64,000 nucleotides of DNA from Takakia lepidozioides. Its lineage: Eukaryota; Streptophyta; Takakiopsida; Takakiales; Takakiaceae. The notes under the pieces were generated by a model, which was not told the DNA's origin, searched no databases, and was given only the letters and a program-made list of their open reading frames with translations. The position numbers and the translations under genes are program-made. Below are positions 22,637 through 34,900 of this stretch, piece by piece. The DNA is taken from the NCBI GenBank assembly GCA_030704615.1, contig CM060731.1, positions 59,872,756 to 59,936,755 of the forward strand. The letters are read 5' to 3'. Positions within the stretch are counted from its first letter, which is position 1; every line of letters starts with the position of its first letter.

Positions 22637-23110
22637 GATGGACGTTAATGAAGTTGTGGCTACATAATTGGCTAGAGCCAGGCAGGTTTGGGAGGAGAGG
22701 TTTAACTCTCTGTCGCAAGAGGTTCGTAATTTTCGGGGCGAAGTGCTAACTGAGGAAATTCTTGCGCTACGAAGCCTGTTTGAAGTCCATGTGTAGTATT
22801 ACTTGCGAAGAGATACTTCGGGCTGAATTCTTCGCAAGAGTTAATGGGGTAGAGCCGGATCTGAGTAGATGGTTCTTGGATAATATTCACAATCTGAGAT
22901 TTGAGGATATGACGACGACGATTGGAATGAGCGCCCCTGATTTCGTTGCTTTTGCTGACAAGCTCGTTAATCAACGGCACGCTTCAGCACATTTCAGGGA
23001 CATTTCCGATCATGCCATGAGAGATACCTAGTGCCATTACCTGTTTGTAGAGTACGTTTGGTCGAAGGTCTTAAATCCTGACAATGCCCGTGTTATTGAG
23101 ACTTTTGGAT
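22637..23110 (+). pseudogene. Broken ORF of unknown family
   Basis: The plus strand first reads ARARQVWEERFNSLSQEVRN and FRGEVLTEEILALRSLFEVH, then a stop. A second frame (22762-23031) carries LSRWFLDNIHNLRFEDMTTT and GMSAPDFVAFADKLVNQRHA, stops after MRDT and stays open a little further (CHYLFVEYVWSKVLNPDNAR). The composition looks protein-like and the pieces could be one gene split by a frameshift and stops. I do not recognise it. Confidence 0.3.
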
Positions 23111-24479
23111 AGAGGTCTTTCGATCTAACAGAGATTAGAGTAATTATAGTTTAGTTTGGGCTGATCAGAGCACTGGAGCACATGATTACAGTTTAGTTTG
23201 GGCTTTGAACCGGATTCTATCTTACAATATATTTGTGATATATTCCATCTTTTAGCACTCGCGCAAAGTGTCAAAAGTCATATCAGTGAGCATGAGGGTA
23301 CGAACATAAACTCTTGATAGATGCATTTGGAAGGTTTTGGTATGAAGAAGAAAATTACCAGTGGTGATTTATTCATGAAGACATTCAATGAATGAAATGC
23401 TCAACAGTCTATTTAAAAGCATGGAAGAAGAGCGGAAGAAGAGAATGAAAAAGTTTAGCAAGTTCTTTCAACTTCAAGATGACATATTCAAGTTTGAGGT
23501 GGAGAAAGCCCAAGCAATTACATTTGTGGCAGAGCATGCAACTTCCACTAATTATCACACCATGATCTGACGTTTTGAAAAATTGGTTGATAAAAAAGAA
23601 AATGTTTAAAGAGATGATAATTACAATGACGTGTGCCTCCTTATTTTAAGTTGTAGAATCCTGAATTGTTGTTATTGAAAGTTAAAATTTGTACAAGATT
23701 CTAGGTTGAGCACGATAGTGTCGGACTTTGGATTTTTCATGTAAGCTACCTCAACCTTTAGATACATATAGTTGATTGTATGAATGATATGAGTGGTTAT
23801 GTCAACAAAATCAAAAGCAATGTTGCATTTTTTAGTGGTTGTCATATGCATAGTCCCCATGCCTTCTAGTTAGCCAATGCCTTTGCGGTTGTTGTTCAAA
23901 AGAGACGACCATCTATTGTCGTTAACAATAACATTAAATTTGACAGTGGCGGTCAAGCTCTTTGACTAATCTATACAAATTGGAGGGGATCAGGATTGAA
24001 GATGGATCCGGAAGCTGATATCAGCCTTGAGAATTTTTTTTGGTGAGGGACGGGCTACATTATTTTTTTGTGGTTTTTTCTATTGTTTACTTGTGTGTTT
24101 GGTCCCTTTGAGTTGTTCATAGATTTGCTTAAATGTCAAACTTCTATTTTACTTGTCTCAAAACCCCACCTGCAAATGCTCATGGATTTCGTCATGCAGA
24201 GGAGTTGGGATGACCACGGGCCATCCATGGCTCCCACTTGAGGTAGAGGGATGCTCATAAGGGGATGTTTCTGAGCAAAAATCATCAATCTAATATGAAG
24301 CTTTCGACTGTCAATTCACAATCAGCTTTTAGCACGATTGCAAAGTTTGGAGTACTTTTGATTGTGTTAGAATGTGACATTGATCAGAAATAAAAAAGAA
24401 GGAAGATTAGCAAAAAAAGGTAGACTAAAGAAATGAAATGAAATGGTACAATTTAGAGATAAAAAAAGATCGGAGTCGG
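23111..24479. other. Intergenic; one Lys/Glu-rich short frame
   Basis: The only frame of note is 23388-23570 (plus, 60 codons), with NSLFKSMEEERKKRMKKFSK and FFQLQDDIFKFEVEKAQA, likely helical. No start context or partner exons are visible. The rest shows nothing recognisable. Confidence 0.25.
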
Positions 24480-24531
24480 ACCTATTTATTCTGCCTTCAT
24501 GGCTTTATGTAAGGTTTTTTTTTTCCTTAAC

Positions 24532-24597
24532 ATTAATAAAGTTTTACAGGGCTACAATCCCCCTGTTCTCTTGAAAAGAAAAGAAAAAGAAAAAGCT
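24532..24597 (+). mobile_element. LINE/SINE 3' terminus with GGGC/CCCC hairpin and A-rich tail
   Basis: AATAAAGTTTTACAGGGCTA, then a short loop, then CCCCCTGTTCTCTTGAAAAG and an A/G tail. The same arrangement recurs at 40043-40094 and, weaker, at 39873-39914. Terminal stem-loops of this kind followed by A-rich tails are typical of plant L1-type retroposon 3' ends. No coding region is attached, so this is a strongly 5'-truncated insertion. Confidence 0.45.
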
Positions 24598-25433
24598 TCA
24601 GCTTAGAAGCCTAAACTATAACCTTGGTATTCATATAAGTTGACCCTGAATGAGGGATAGAATCTCTGGAAAATTGGAGATAATTTCAAAAATGGTACTG
24701 CCATTGGTGATGAACAAACAATATCTGACTTGGAAAAAACATTGGGTGGAATGAGACAAGAAAGAAATGAGGGGGTGAGGGATGTTGAATGGAGCTTATT
24801 ATGACAAAGCAAGAAGGAAGCTCAGTCCAACAAGAGGGAATGTGGCACAAGGCATGGCGGATGATCACAACGGCTTTGTGCAGAGGTTCAAAGGAGCGAA
24901 AGACCAAGCTTCTTCACTGTTCAACACCAGCTCCTTGCAGGGAAACGCAGGTCCCCTCTGCACCAGAACCGATGAGAGCATCATCTGGACTGATAGCATC
25001 CCAGCCATCTGCGAATTCGCCTAGCCAGATAGCATGGCCATTGCAGGACAACCAGGTTAATTGGTGCCAACGGAAAGTTAGACTTGAAGAAAGCTTAGTT
25101 TTGAGCTGGGTGTTTCTTCCCCATTTTTTTTTTGTCTTTTCTCATCAGTGTGGCTCGCGGAGCTGGTTTCAGGGAACTTAAGTTGCCCCTTTTTGTAAGC
25201 TTTATGGCGTTTTGGTGGGTTACTCTTCCCCTGCACTTTTCAGTGCAGAAGTTTCCGGGTCCACCCCGTTTCCTCCAGGCTCCAAAAAAACAGGAAGCCA
25301 AGTGCTCTGGGAGAGCGACAAGGTTTCCCTAGCACAGTAGCTAGCAACAGAACCTCTTTCTTCTTCGGACTGCGCAAAAGTAAACCTTCAAAATATTTCT
25401 GACAAGTGATTAATATACAGGTAGGGGAAGACT
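24598..25433. other. Intergenic, nothing recognised
   Basis: Overlapping open frames at 24782-25181 (plus) and 25095-25301 (minus) show no known domain and no supporting splice pattern. Confidence 0.3.
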
Positions 25434-26012
25434 TTGGGTTGCAATGTGGGTATGGGCCCCAAAGGTGATGCGGGCGTAACGGTGAAGGACCAACGTCACT
25501 GCTCGCATAGATATTCGCAGCAAGTGACGGTCAAAGGCGCTCAAGAAGCCTGCAGAGGTAGCGAGATCCGATTCCATGTCTCCCTTTCTTGGGAACTCAA
25601 TCAGTCCGTAGACCCCACCGCACTCTCGATCAGCTGCAGATGGCGTGCACATAACAAACGAACAGTTCCGTCCAAACCAACATGCTATGCTACCCATCAA
25701 GGTGACATGAGCTGTCGGGTCCTTGTTTACATGCAGCCTAGCAATCCACCCGATGGAGGTTTCTTAGCTCCCAGAGCTATAAAAATTGGGAACAAAATTT
25801 TAGTTGACCCAGAAAGTATGGTGAGATCCAGAACGCTATGGTGTCGGCCCTTGAATCGTGCATGCGAGAAGCTCGGATTGATGTTGCAAGCTTCTGTTCT
25901 GCAGGCTTGTTTTGTAGCGCGCTTGCTCATTCCTGGAGCCATTTCCAAGGTGGTGTCCAGAGCTTACATGGATCCCAACTGTGATATCGCCTTGCCTGCT
26001 CCTCGCCTGTAG
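25434..26012 (+). CDS. Hypothetical 192-aa ORF
   Basis: An uninterrupted frame of 192 codons with no recognised domain. It is fairly Cys-rich (about nine Cys) and its last third is hydrophobic (RACEKLGLMLQASVLQACFV, then ARLLIPGAISKVV). The first codon of the frame is TTG (25434-25436); the first in-frame ATG is 25446-25448. Its length is unusual for random sequence in this AT-balanced region, but that is the only support. It is not near other genes except MCA copy 1, 1.6 kb downstream. Confidence 0.2.
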   Translation: MGCNVGMGPKGDAGVTVKDQRHCSHRYSQQVTVKGAQEACRGSEIRFHVSLSWELNQSVDPTALSISCRWRAHNKRTVPSKPTCYATHQGDMSCRVLVYMQPSNPPDGGFLAPRAIKIGNKILVDPESMVRSRTLWCRPLNRACEKLGLMLQASVLQACFVARLLIPGAISKVVSRAYMDPNCDIALPAPRL

Positions 26013-27601
26013 CAGCTTTTAAGTTGTATGACCCGGAAGAATGGGACATAATTAAGATAGATGCCAATTACAGAGTAAAGTGGAGATTATAAAGGTTGAG
26101 ACGTGAAACTTCAGGATCTAATACTCTAGAACTCTGATCACGGTTTCATGATGTTGAGCTTGCGCTGATGTGTTGCAGCAATAAGACCAAGAGCTGATCC
26201 CTGCATGCAAGGCTTTTGGGGGGGACCCACCTTCTGCAACAGTGATCCGCTGCTGCCGGTGATGCACGCAACCAAGCCATTACTTTCTAAAGTGGTGTGC
26301 GCTACAGCAAAAAAACCGGTGATGCAGGCAAGTATATAACCGACACATATACGCTTGCGCTGGAATCGGACACCGTGCCGCCAAAGCGATCTCGCTGCCG
26401 GTCATGCGTTGCGGTGTCGTGAACTCCTCGCTTTCTTACATCGATTTAGCTAAAGCCACGTTTCTTATGCCCATAAATGGCTGCATGCCTTCACATCCTC
26501 GACGCCAACCATAAAGAAAAAGGCTTCAGTTTGTGTTGTTCAGTTGGGTCAACCCGTGAATTGCGATCCGTGCTATGTATTTGTTTGAGTAGCCTGCTTT
26601 TCCACGTGACTCTGACCTTCTGACGAGAAATTTTGCTTACGAACGCCCGAGATTGTATAATTTCATATCAGCCTCCCTCAGCTTTGGACCCTGCTGATGG
26701 ATGACCTGTCCACATATTGACTTGTACATGTATACGCAGCTTACTTCAGTTCAAAGTTAGGCCGATTTCTAACCCCGAATATGTTCTCATATTCGCAAAT
26801 ACCCAGTAAAGAATCGCTCGGTTACTAGACCTTGTGGAGAAGAGCTGGCAGGTGGATGTCCAATTATCAGCTCCTTCGTGTTTCAGATGTCCTCTCTCAC
26901 TTCCAAGTCATGGATGTAGGAATTCGAAGTGAGGAGAGATGTTTCTGGGGTGGGATGCGTAGAATCATTGACTTTCTAATCCGCGAGAGCATCAGTTTTA
27001 AAATCGTGATCCCATGTTTATGCCCTTTGCTCTTCACCAAGTTCCCCTCGAGCCCAGGTATCGAACAGGTGCAATCATTGACCAATACTAACCAACAATA
27101 TATATACACGAAAAGATTGACCACAATTTACGTGGTGGTCCCGATCGCTATCCTCAGAGTACCGCAAACTATATGGCCAGCAGACCAGGAACCATGTAAG
27201 GGGATATATTCTAGCAAAGCCTACAAAGCTTTCTCCCTGGATACTATGGTCTAGCGGCTTGACTGGCCAGCGATGCAGTCTGAAGTACTGGAGGGGGTGC
27301 CTCAATTGAGAGAGAGAGGCATCTAGACTGTTCGTGAGCGGAACATGAGAGCAGGGAAGATCAGCACAAGGCAACACAAGGACTCATCCTGCGGGTTTAG
27401 ACCCCTGGAAGAAAAAAGAAAAGCTTGGTCTCGATAACACTCGAGGGTCAATCTGCAGGAATGTGATAGGACCGAGCTTTGCAGCATTCGATACTGTAGC
27501 GATTCAACATTCCAGTCTGCATTGTGTGCTGGCCAACTGTATACAGAGAGAAGAAGAAACAACCTAGACCTGTACAAACAGCTCGAAAACAGTCAGGATA
27601 C
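26013..27601. other. Upstream region of MCA copy 1
   Basis: No gene called. The 140-codon frame at 26832-27254 has no motif. The 300 bp before 27602 should hold the promoter and 5' UTR of MCA copy 1. A short GAGA run lies at 27309-27317. No TATA box stands out enough to mark. Confidence 0.35.
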
Positions 27602-29416
27602 ATGGCTGGATTTTTCCAATGTGCGGGCTGGGTTCCGTTAGGAGACGTGGCTAACCTGGGGCAGCTGACAGGATTGAATGCAGTAAATCTGATTGGGTTG
27701 ATAGTAACGGCTGCCAACAATGCGCGCATGCACAAGAAGAACTGCCGTCAATTTGCCCAGCACATGAAGCTCATAAGCAACCTGTTGGAAAAACTCAATC
27801 TCACAACTCTGAAGGAACGGTCCGAGACTCGGGAGCCTCTCGAGCACCTGGAAGACGCGCTTCGCAGGGCGTTGATTTTAGTGGAGAGCTGCAGGGATAA
27901 GAGTTACCTGTATCTGGTCGCCATGGGATGGATGTACGTGAATAAGTTCCACGATTACCAGGACGAGATCGACCGCTACCTTAAGCTCATCCCTCTCATC
28001 AGCCTTGTCGAGAACAGCAGGGTGAGTTTTGAACAGTTTCAAGAATTTACGTTTCCAGGCTATATTTCACTTTGAACAAAGCTCGGTTTTTGCTGGTGTC
28101 GGAATCACAAGTTGATCTGTCAACGACCTGGGTACTTCTGGTGGAAACACCCCCTCAAACTTTACACGTGTAGCTTGAACATTCAAATATGTCAAACTTG
28201 CAAGTGGCTGCTTCATAATCTAAGGGCCCTTTACTGTAACTGAGGTTGCTCCGGGCTAGAAAACCATTGCAAGCAGCACTTAGCGAAGCTTTCAAAACTT
28301 GTTAAGAGTATGAAGTAGTCCCACCCTGACCTACATAACACTTAATGTACACATTTCTCTCTGGTACCTCCCAGGCATGTGCAATCTTGTCACAGAAACT
28401 TGTATACTTTAGACTGGATAAATGATGTTAACCATGTGGCTGCCATTCTCTTCAAATCTTTCAAGCTGTCACGGGCCTGGCCTTGAATATGTGGCTGGAA
28501 CCGAAGGTTCACCTTCTTGAACTGAGCTCTCTGATAGCATTGCCTCAGCTGACGGACCTGATCGGGAAGTTCAAAAAGCATCAAGATTGCAGATTTTTGA
28601 CTGCAGTACTTCATGAAGTTCCGCTTTTTAGAACATAGTCGTGACGGTAAGTCAATCGATGCATAATTGAAGTCCAATAGGTTTCTTAGGAATTTAGAAA
28701 ATTCGCCATCGCTGGTACTTGTTGTCCTTTGTCACTTGTAGGAGCTGCTCATTCCTGCAGCTATCAAAGTTATCTTGTTAAAACAGCCACAATGACCGAT
28801 CTGTCCTAGTGCACATTGCAGGAGCGTCTGAAGGCAATAGAGAAAGATCGCCGGACTTACACAATGGAAGCAGAAGACGTGAAGGTGCAAGAGTCGCTGA
28901 TGAAGCCCGAGCGCAGCAGAAGTCAATCCATTCGTTTATCACGCCATGTTACACGCAACTATCCGGGGATAGCATTGGAGGAGGCACTGCGAACGGAGAA
29001 CGCAAAGTTGCGTAAGGAGCTAAACCGCATGAGGGTGAGGACTTCCCACTATCTTACCACCATCACACTGACCTCGAGCGCGAAATAATTTGTATATGCA
29101 GAAGGGAAGTCCTCAAGTTGAAGTCGTTCTTAGACTAGATCAAATCTCTTGTATTCAAAATTCATTCATGGCCCGGCAAGATCCTCCCCTTCTGTAACGC
29201 CCACCTAATTTCTCCTCCCCCTGTTATAGTACATCCAAGATATATTTCTGGGCTTTATTGGGTTTACACTGTGAGGTCAAGAGGTGGAACGCATGAATGG
29301 TGTACCGTGTGCAGGAACGCAGGGAGCTCGACCAGTGTGACGTGATCGAGCACCTTATAGAGTTCACTGAGACCGTCGTTGGCGATCCTATTGCAAACAA
29401 GAAGGCCCTGGCCTAA
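27602..29416 (+). CDS. MCA: MCA-type mechanosensitive Ca2+-channel paralogue, truncated (copy 1)
   Basis: Three exons read in phase: 27602-28021 (420 nt), 28822-29034 (213 nt) and 29315-29416, with consensus GT/AG ends and a TAA stop, for 244 aa. ATG 27602 is the first in-frame ATG and aligns with copy 2. Residues 1-140 carry the MCAfunc domain (QLTGLNAVNLIGLIV, HKKNCRQFAQHMKLISNLLE, SCRDKSYLYLVAMGW). Exon 2 is a charged, likely coiled-coil part. Exon 3 ends FTETVVGDPIANKKALA. The PLAC8-like Cys-rich C-terminus of MCA proteins (about 420 aa in Arabidopsis) is absent, and none is found before copy 2. The family forms plasma-membrane Ca2+-permeable mechanosensitive channels. Residue 26 is Asn where Arabidopsis MCA1/2 have the important Asp21. 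It may be a short functional form or a decaying duplicate. Confidence 0.75.
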
Positions 29417-31916
29417 CGTGGGACCTCGTTAAGCACCCCTGCAGGTATCCATGTACGTGTATTCATGAATCGCAATTTGTGGATGTTTCCCTGGTATTCA
29501 TGTGTGCATATGTACGTGTCTCAAGCACTTGCCTATATTGTGTGAGTCTTACCTTTAAGGCATGTAGTTGGACTCTGAAAAGGATGAAGCAGCTAAGTAC
29601 ATGCAGACATTTTAAGTAGATCCATCTTCCTGGTTTCGTTTCTCCTACATGGCAATTGCTGCTTTGCGTTTGGTGTTGCAAATTGAAGAATTCTTGCAAG
29701 CGGATAATGATACGAGAATGATACCTACCTGTCCGTCTGTCATAATGCTTCGCAGGTTGGTGGAGCCTGTGTCTTGAAATTTCCTTGACTTCAGGGAGAT
29801 TTGATTCATCTCGAATTTCGGAAGAGAATGCGTAGAGACGTAGCAGACCCCACTATAGCAGGCCTGAAATTTGAAGCCTTCACCCCTTTACAGGCCAGTT
29901 TGTCCTACCAGCTAACCTAGCAATGTTCTGAATTATCGAAGTTCACACAAGTACATAGTAAAAGAATCTTCAGGAGCAATGCTTCTTGTTATCTAAGGGC
30001 AAGCACACCCTTGTAATTTCCGGCCTGGACCATCGTTTGTTGCATCATAGAGTGCTGAAGGACAGTACTGGAATTCTCGTGCTTCCTTGTGCACGGATTA
30101 GAGTTTACAAGTGATATAGCTATAGGTACACTGTAATCTTCTTCACGATTTGCGATTCAATGTGTAATATATTCGTCTTCCAAGATTATTCAACTTTCCC
30201 CCGCTTCTTCTCACCTCTCAAAATATCCACGAGGCCACGACCTGATCGAGGAGCATTCAGATCAGTACGTTGGCCGCCGCCAGCCTGCTCCAGCTTGCGT
30301 CACTCTCCTTCTTGGAAGACGGTGCTGCCCCGACAGCGCCATAACGGGATTCTCCTCCGTTCCGTTATCCAGGGCATTTTGTTGAACTATCCTTCCTGTA
30401 GGTAATTCCAACAGGGAATATCCATCGTCGGCTTTTCGACCAACTATTATTATTCAATTGCAAGGCAGACAAAAAGGCAAAGCAAACGGGGCCCTCACTC
30501 TGACGTGTTTCATCCACATCCACATCCATATCCACATCCACATCACGTGCGCTGAAAATGGGATTGCTTCCTGTCCACGAAATAGTTGTAATTAAAAAAT
30601 GTCGACGGTTTTATTTTCAATTTGTTTTTTCTTGTTCTTTTAGGAAGGGCCCGCCAGTGCAGCGCGCCCGAAATAGATTGAATAGAGGAAAAATAACAAT
30701 TTTAATTCATTTAATGTAAAATCTAAAAATAGAAATGAGCAGTGCTTGTCCGAAAATCCATTTTGTAACCCTAACCGAGTACATAACCGTGTAACCAGCG
30801 CAGTTAACTGCGCACTGTTACGCTAACTAACTTAACCGTGGGTGTGAAGAAGACTGGGAGTCTGCGAAGGTGCTGGTCTCAGTCAAAGGGATGCTTCTTC
30901 TTCTCCGATGGCAAATCTTGATTCTCGAGCGAAGGAAATGCGAGTGCTGATGAGTGAATGCTGCCGTGAATGCTCGAGGGATGAAGTCTTGGAGAGGTTT
31001 GTGAGGTATTATATGGCTGGGTGATGAATAAGAGAGAGAGAGAGAGGCAGTACTAATAAGTAGGTTGCAAAGAGGCAGGGTAATAAACGCTGTGGTTGCC
31101 TGGCATGGTACGAGCCTACATGTGTCCTCCATCATGGCGGCGCTGGGGGCCCACCGCATGCAATATGCATATTCTGGTCAATCATTTTGTCTTGAGGTTA
31201 ATTACTGGTCGATGATGGAGTCTGTTGTGTAGAGGAGACTGACGGCAGACAGTAATAATAATCAGGCAAGATCAGGGCAGGTGGAGAGAGGACAGGTTTG
31301 TATAGGTATCATGTTTGGTTAGGGAGCTAGAGGGACAGGGGGAAGTGATGAGGGGTGGAAGAAGAGGTGCGAAGGGGACAGAATAGCGTACCGACAGAAG
31401 GAGGAAATTTGTTGCGAGAGTTTCTTGTAAACTTCGTCTCTGAGTGAGCTAAGACGAGTGGCGTCTTGCTTTCTTGCTCGCACAGGTCTCAGAGTGTTGC
31501 GTTCATGGTTTTGTAGTCACTACAGTCGAAGGCCTTTGAATGTATGTGTAGCCGTAAGGCCCTGTATGTGTACGCCGGAAAGGGAATGGGGAGGTTCTCC
31601 CAGATGATATACAAGCTTCTTAACTCCAGACATTTTTCCTGAAGGAGGCTTGGTGGACCATCTTTGGACTCCGAAGAGGGCTGAATTCTTGGCATATTTG
31701 AGAGAGGCAGAGCCTAGTCTTGGGAGGGGGTTTACACGAGACACTAGTAGAGTTTCTAAACAACGCACGCTGCGAAGGGAGCGAGGGGCTCAATTTGGTG
31801 CAATGTGAGACACTGGGAGCTTTTCATGTGACAGCTTGAGCGGCTTCCGAGGCTGCATCGGGTTGGCGGAGTAGTTCGACGAAGACATTTTGAAACTAGA
31901 AATTGGTGGACTCTGG
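29417..31916. other. Spacer between MCA copies; upstream region of copy 2
   Basis: No gene called. No PLAC8-type exon follows copy 1. The 110-codon minus-strand frame at 30827-31159 is Ser/Thr/His-rich with no domain and probably lies in promoter DNA. The stretch includes a CCACAT-type hexanucleotide repeat (30508-30546) and a (GA)n run (31028-31045), which often mark plant promoters. Confidence 0.35.
30508..30546. repeat. CCACAT hexanucleotide repeat
   Basis: About six imperfect hexamers of the form CATCCA/CATCCATATCCA in upstream DNA of MCA copy 2. Confidence 0.7.
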
Positions 31917-34900
31917 ATGGCTTCATTTTTGCAATGGGTGGGATGGATCCCGATAGGAGACGTGGCCAACGTGGCGCAGCTGACAGGGCTGAATGCAGTG
32001 AAACTGATTGCATTGATAATAGCAGCTGCCAACAACGCGCGAATGCACAAGAGGAACTGCCGTCAATTCGCCCAGCACTTGAAGCTTATAAGCAACCTGT
32101 TGGAGCAGCTTAATCTCACAGATCTAAAGGAAAGGCCCGAGACTCGGGAGCCCTTGGAGCAGCTGGAGGAAGCGCTTCGAAAGGCAGTGGTTCTCGTGGA
32201 GAGCTGCAGGGATAAGAGTTACCTGTATTTGGTCGCAATGGGATGGGTGTATGTGAGTAAGTTCAGTGAATACCAGGACAACATCGACAGATACCTTAAG
32301 CTTATTCCTCTCATCACCCTTGTCGAGAACAGCAGAGTAAGCTTCATATCGGCCATTTCTGTAATTGAAGCTTTCAATTACTGCGTTGTATGTTGGCATT
32401 TATGGTTTGACAAGTTATTTTTACAAGGTTGAATCTGGCTGTGGGATAGTAAGGGTATATACCCCCCGGCCCCCCTCCTCCCCCTCCCGGTCTTATGTTT
32501 CTTTGGGCTGTGTGCATGCTCTTCTTCTGATCTGTCTCAAAATCAAGAAGTCTAGGCGTCAGAATTTGTGCTGGACTTTTATGAACCATGCATGTTTTCT
32601 CCCAAATCTGCTTAGCAAGACAAGTACCTTGATATTGCAAGGAGTCCCTAAAGGGAATTTACTTCGTTTTGTTAAGGCCCCTGTGGCATCCCAATGTTTC
32701 TTTATTTGCATAATGACAACGCAACTGAAGGTCCCGACTTGGTCTCAGTCAGTGGCAAGCTCTTGACCCTGACAGGCCAGTTCTTCATATTGTTGCACAG
32801 CATTTTGACGGCTGGATCCTTCTCTTGCCAAGTCAAATGAATGCATAACCAAGCAATAATTATCCCAGTATTGGTGGTGGTTTTGGTCCTCTGTCACTTG
32901 GAAATGATAGCAGCTTATTTTTAGCAGTCTGGGACGGGATTGCTTCAAGAACATGCCATGGATGTACACATGTGCCCTTGCAGGAGCGTCTGAAGGCAAT
33001 TGAGAAAGATCGCCGGAGTTACACAATGGAAGAAGAGGAGGTCAAGGTTCAGGAGACATTGTTAAAGCCGGAACGCACCAGAAGTGAGTCTGTACGTTTG
33101 TCACGACAGCTGTCACGAAGGTATCCGGGGGTGGCCTTGGATCAGGTACTTCGAGCAGAGAATGCAAAGTTGCGGAAGGAGCTTGACCACATGAAGGTTA
33201 GTCCCTGTTACCAAAGCACTATGGTGATCACAATAATGTGAATGGATGTCCTGAACTCCTGTTTAGATGCCTTCTTTTTTCTTGGAAGGGGGGCCTTGGC
33301 GCCATGAAAGGGTACTTGTTGGGAACTCAGTCATGGTGCCAAATGGCTGTTTCTTGGTTGAAGATAGCATGAAAACCTTAAGATGCAGGGGTGGAAGACG
33401 CAGTTACCCACTCTCTAGCCCACCCTTCTGGTTCTTTCCCTTGAGCATGTCTTTGCACATCAAAGAACCTAACCACATCCGGGTGTGCATGACTTCACCT
33501 GTCCGTGGGGAAGTCAGAACCGTAATATTAACCATCTGTTGTAACCCCCAAAGTTCTGACAACAGGATATGTTGCAGTGACATGTAAGATCCTTGTGTTC
33601 ATTGAGATCTGTTTCTCATGCTCAAAGCAAATGCCAACAGTTTGTCTTGGAAGCCTTCTTATCTGTTACCGGGCTAAGAAGTGTGAGGAATGACATAATG
33701 AGTGCAGGCATGCATGGAGCTCGACCAGTGTGATGTGATTGAGCACCTCATTCAATTTACTGAGACTGTCGCAGCGGATCCAGTTGTGATACTGGAGGCT
33801 GTCGACGAAGATCCCAGCGAGCCTCCGGAGATGATTAAGAAGGTGGTGAGAGAGTCAAAGCGCCACGTTTCACAACCCAAGGCATCTTTGTATGTGTCTA
33901 CATCATAATCTCCCGATCTGAAGGTTTGAATGCATGTGTATGTAAGTCTGTATGTGCATACTCAGTGCAGGATATCCTGTTTGAACAACCTGGATGCTGC
34001 TGGGGAAGTTTTCTGCTGTGAACAGAAGCTGGAAGAAGGGGCAATTAGCGAAAATTGTATTGGACCTAGTGAAGGTCCTGATTTCATTGCAGCTCAAGTC
34101 CAAAAGGCCAGTGTAATTGAATGCAATCTATCCCATACCCTGCTGCTCAACTAGCTCTGTCAGTGATGGTATTCTTGCATACATGCCCAAGCAGATGGCT
34201 TTTTGAGAAACACAGGAAGTAGTTTCTGTTCTTGCTTTTTGCAAGTTTGGCTTTAGGTTTGCTGACCTTTCGGTTGGTCATATCATCCTGTATATGTGGC
34301 AGAGCTGGTGTTCATCCTGGATTCGCAAACAGCCTATCAACATTCCCTCTCTTCCTAGTACTTTAGGGAGCATCTTTAGCCAAGGAGATGCTCTTTGGTA
34401 GGAGCCAGCCAGCAGAAATAGTTACAATGCCCCTCATGGTTTCTTGTCTGATGTCAATTCCATCCCATAGTTAAGATCCGATGTATAGTAACTGGATTGA
34501 GCGCACGCCATGGCAGTTTGGGCTGGATCTGACATACCCTGGGCCTGAAACCCCCAACAAGCTTGATGAGGTCTTTCCTGTGGCAGTAACTAAGCTCTCT
34601 TGCATCTTGATGTTATCCCAGTTCTCCTTACAGGCCATAGCAGTTTACATGAGTGTGCTGAAAAGTATTTGTTATGCAGGGAAGGGAAGCAGAATTACCG
34701 GTCCTCGCGAGAGAAGTTGACATTTGATGGAGTCAGCAGAAAAGATAACCACAAATATCCCTCCCAACAACAAAAGGTGGCTTCGATGCCATCACACATC
34801 CCAAGAAGATTCGATAATGAAAGATGGCATAATGGGCTCCAAGACTGCTGTGGTGATCCTTGCTTGTGTGGGTGCTCTGGCCCTCTACCTGCCCCCTTTG

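Noticed and set aside
30827-31159. 110-codon minus-strand frame before MCA copy 2
   Set aside because: Low-complexity Ser/Thr/His composition, no domain, lies in likely promoter DNA with a GA repeat.
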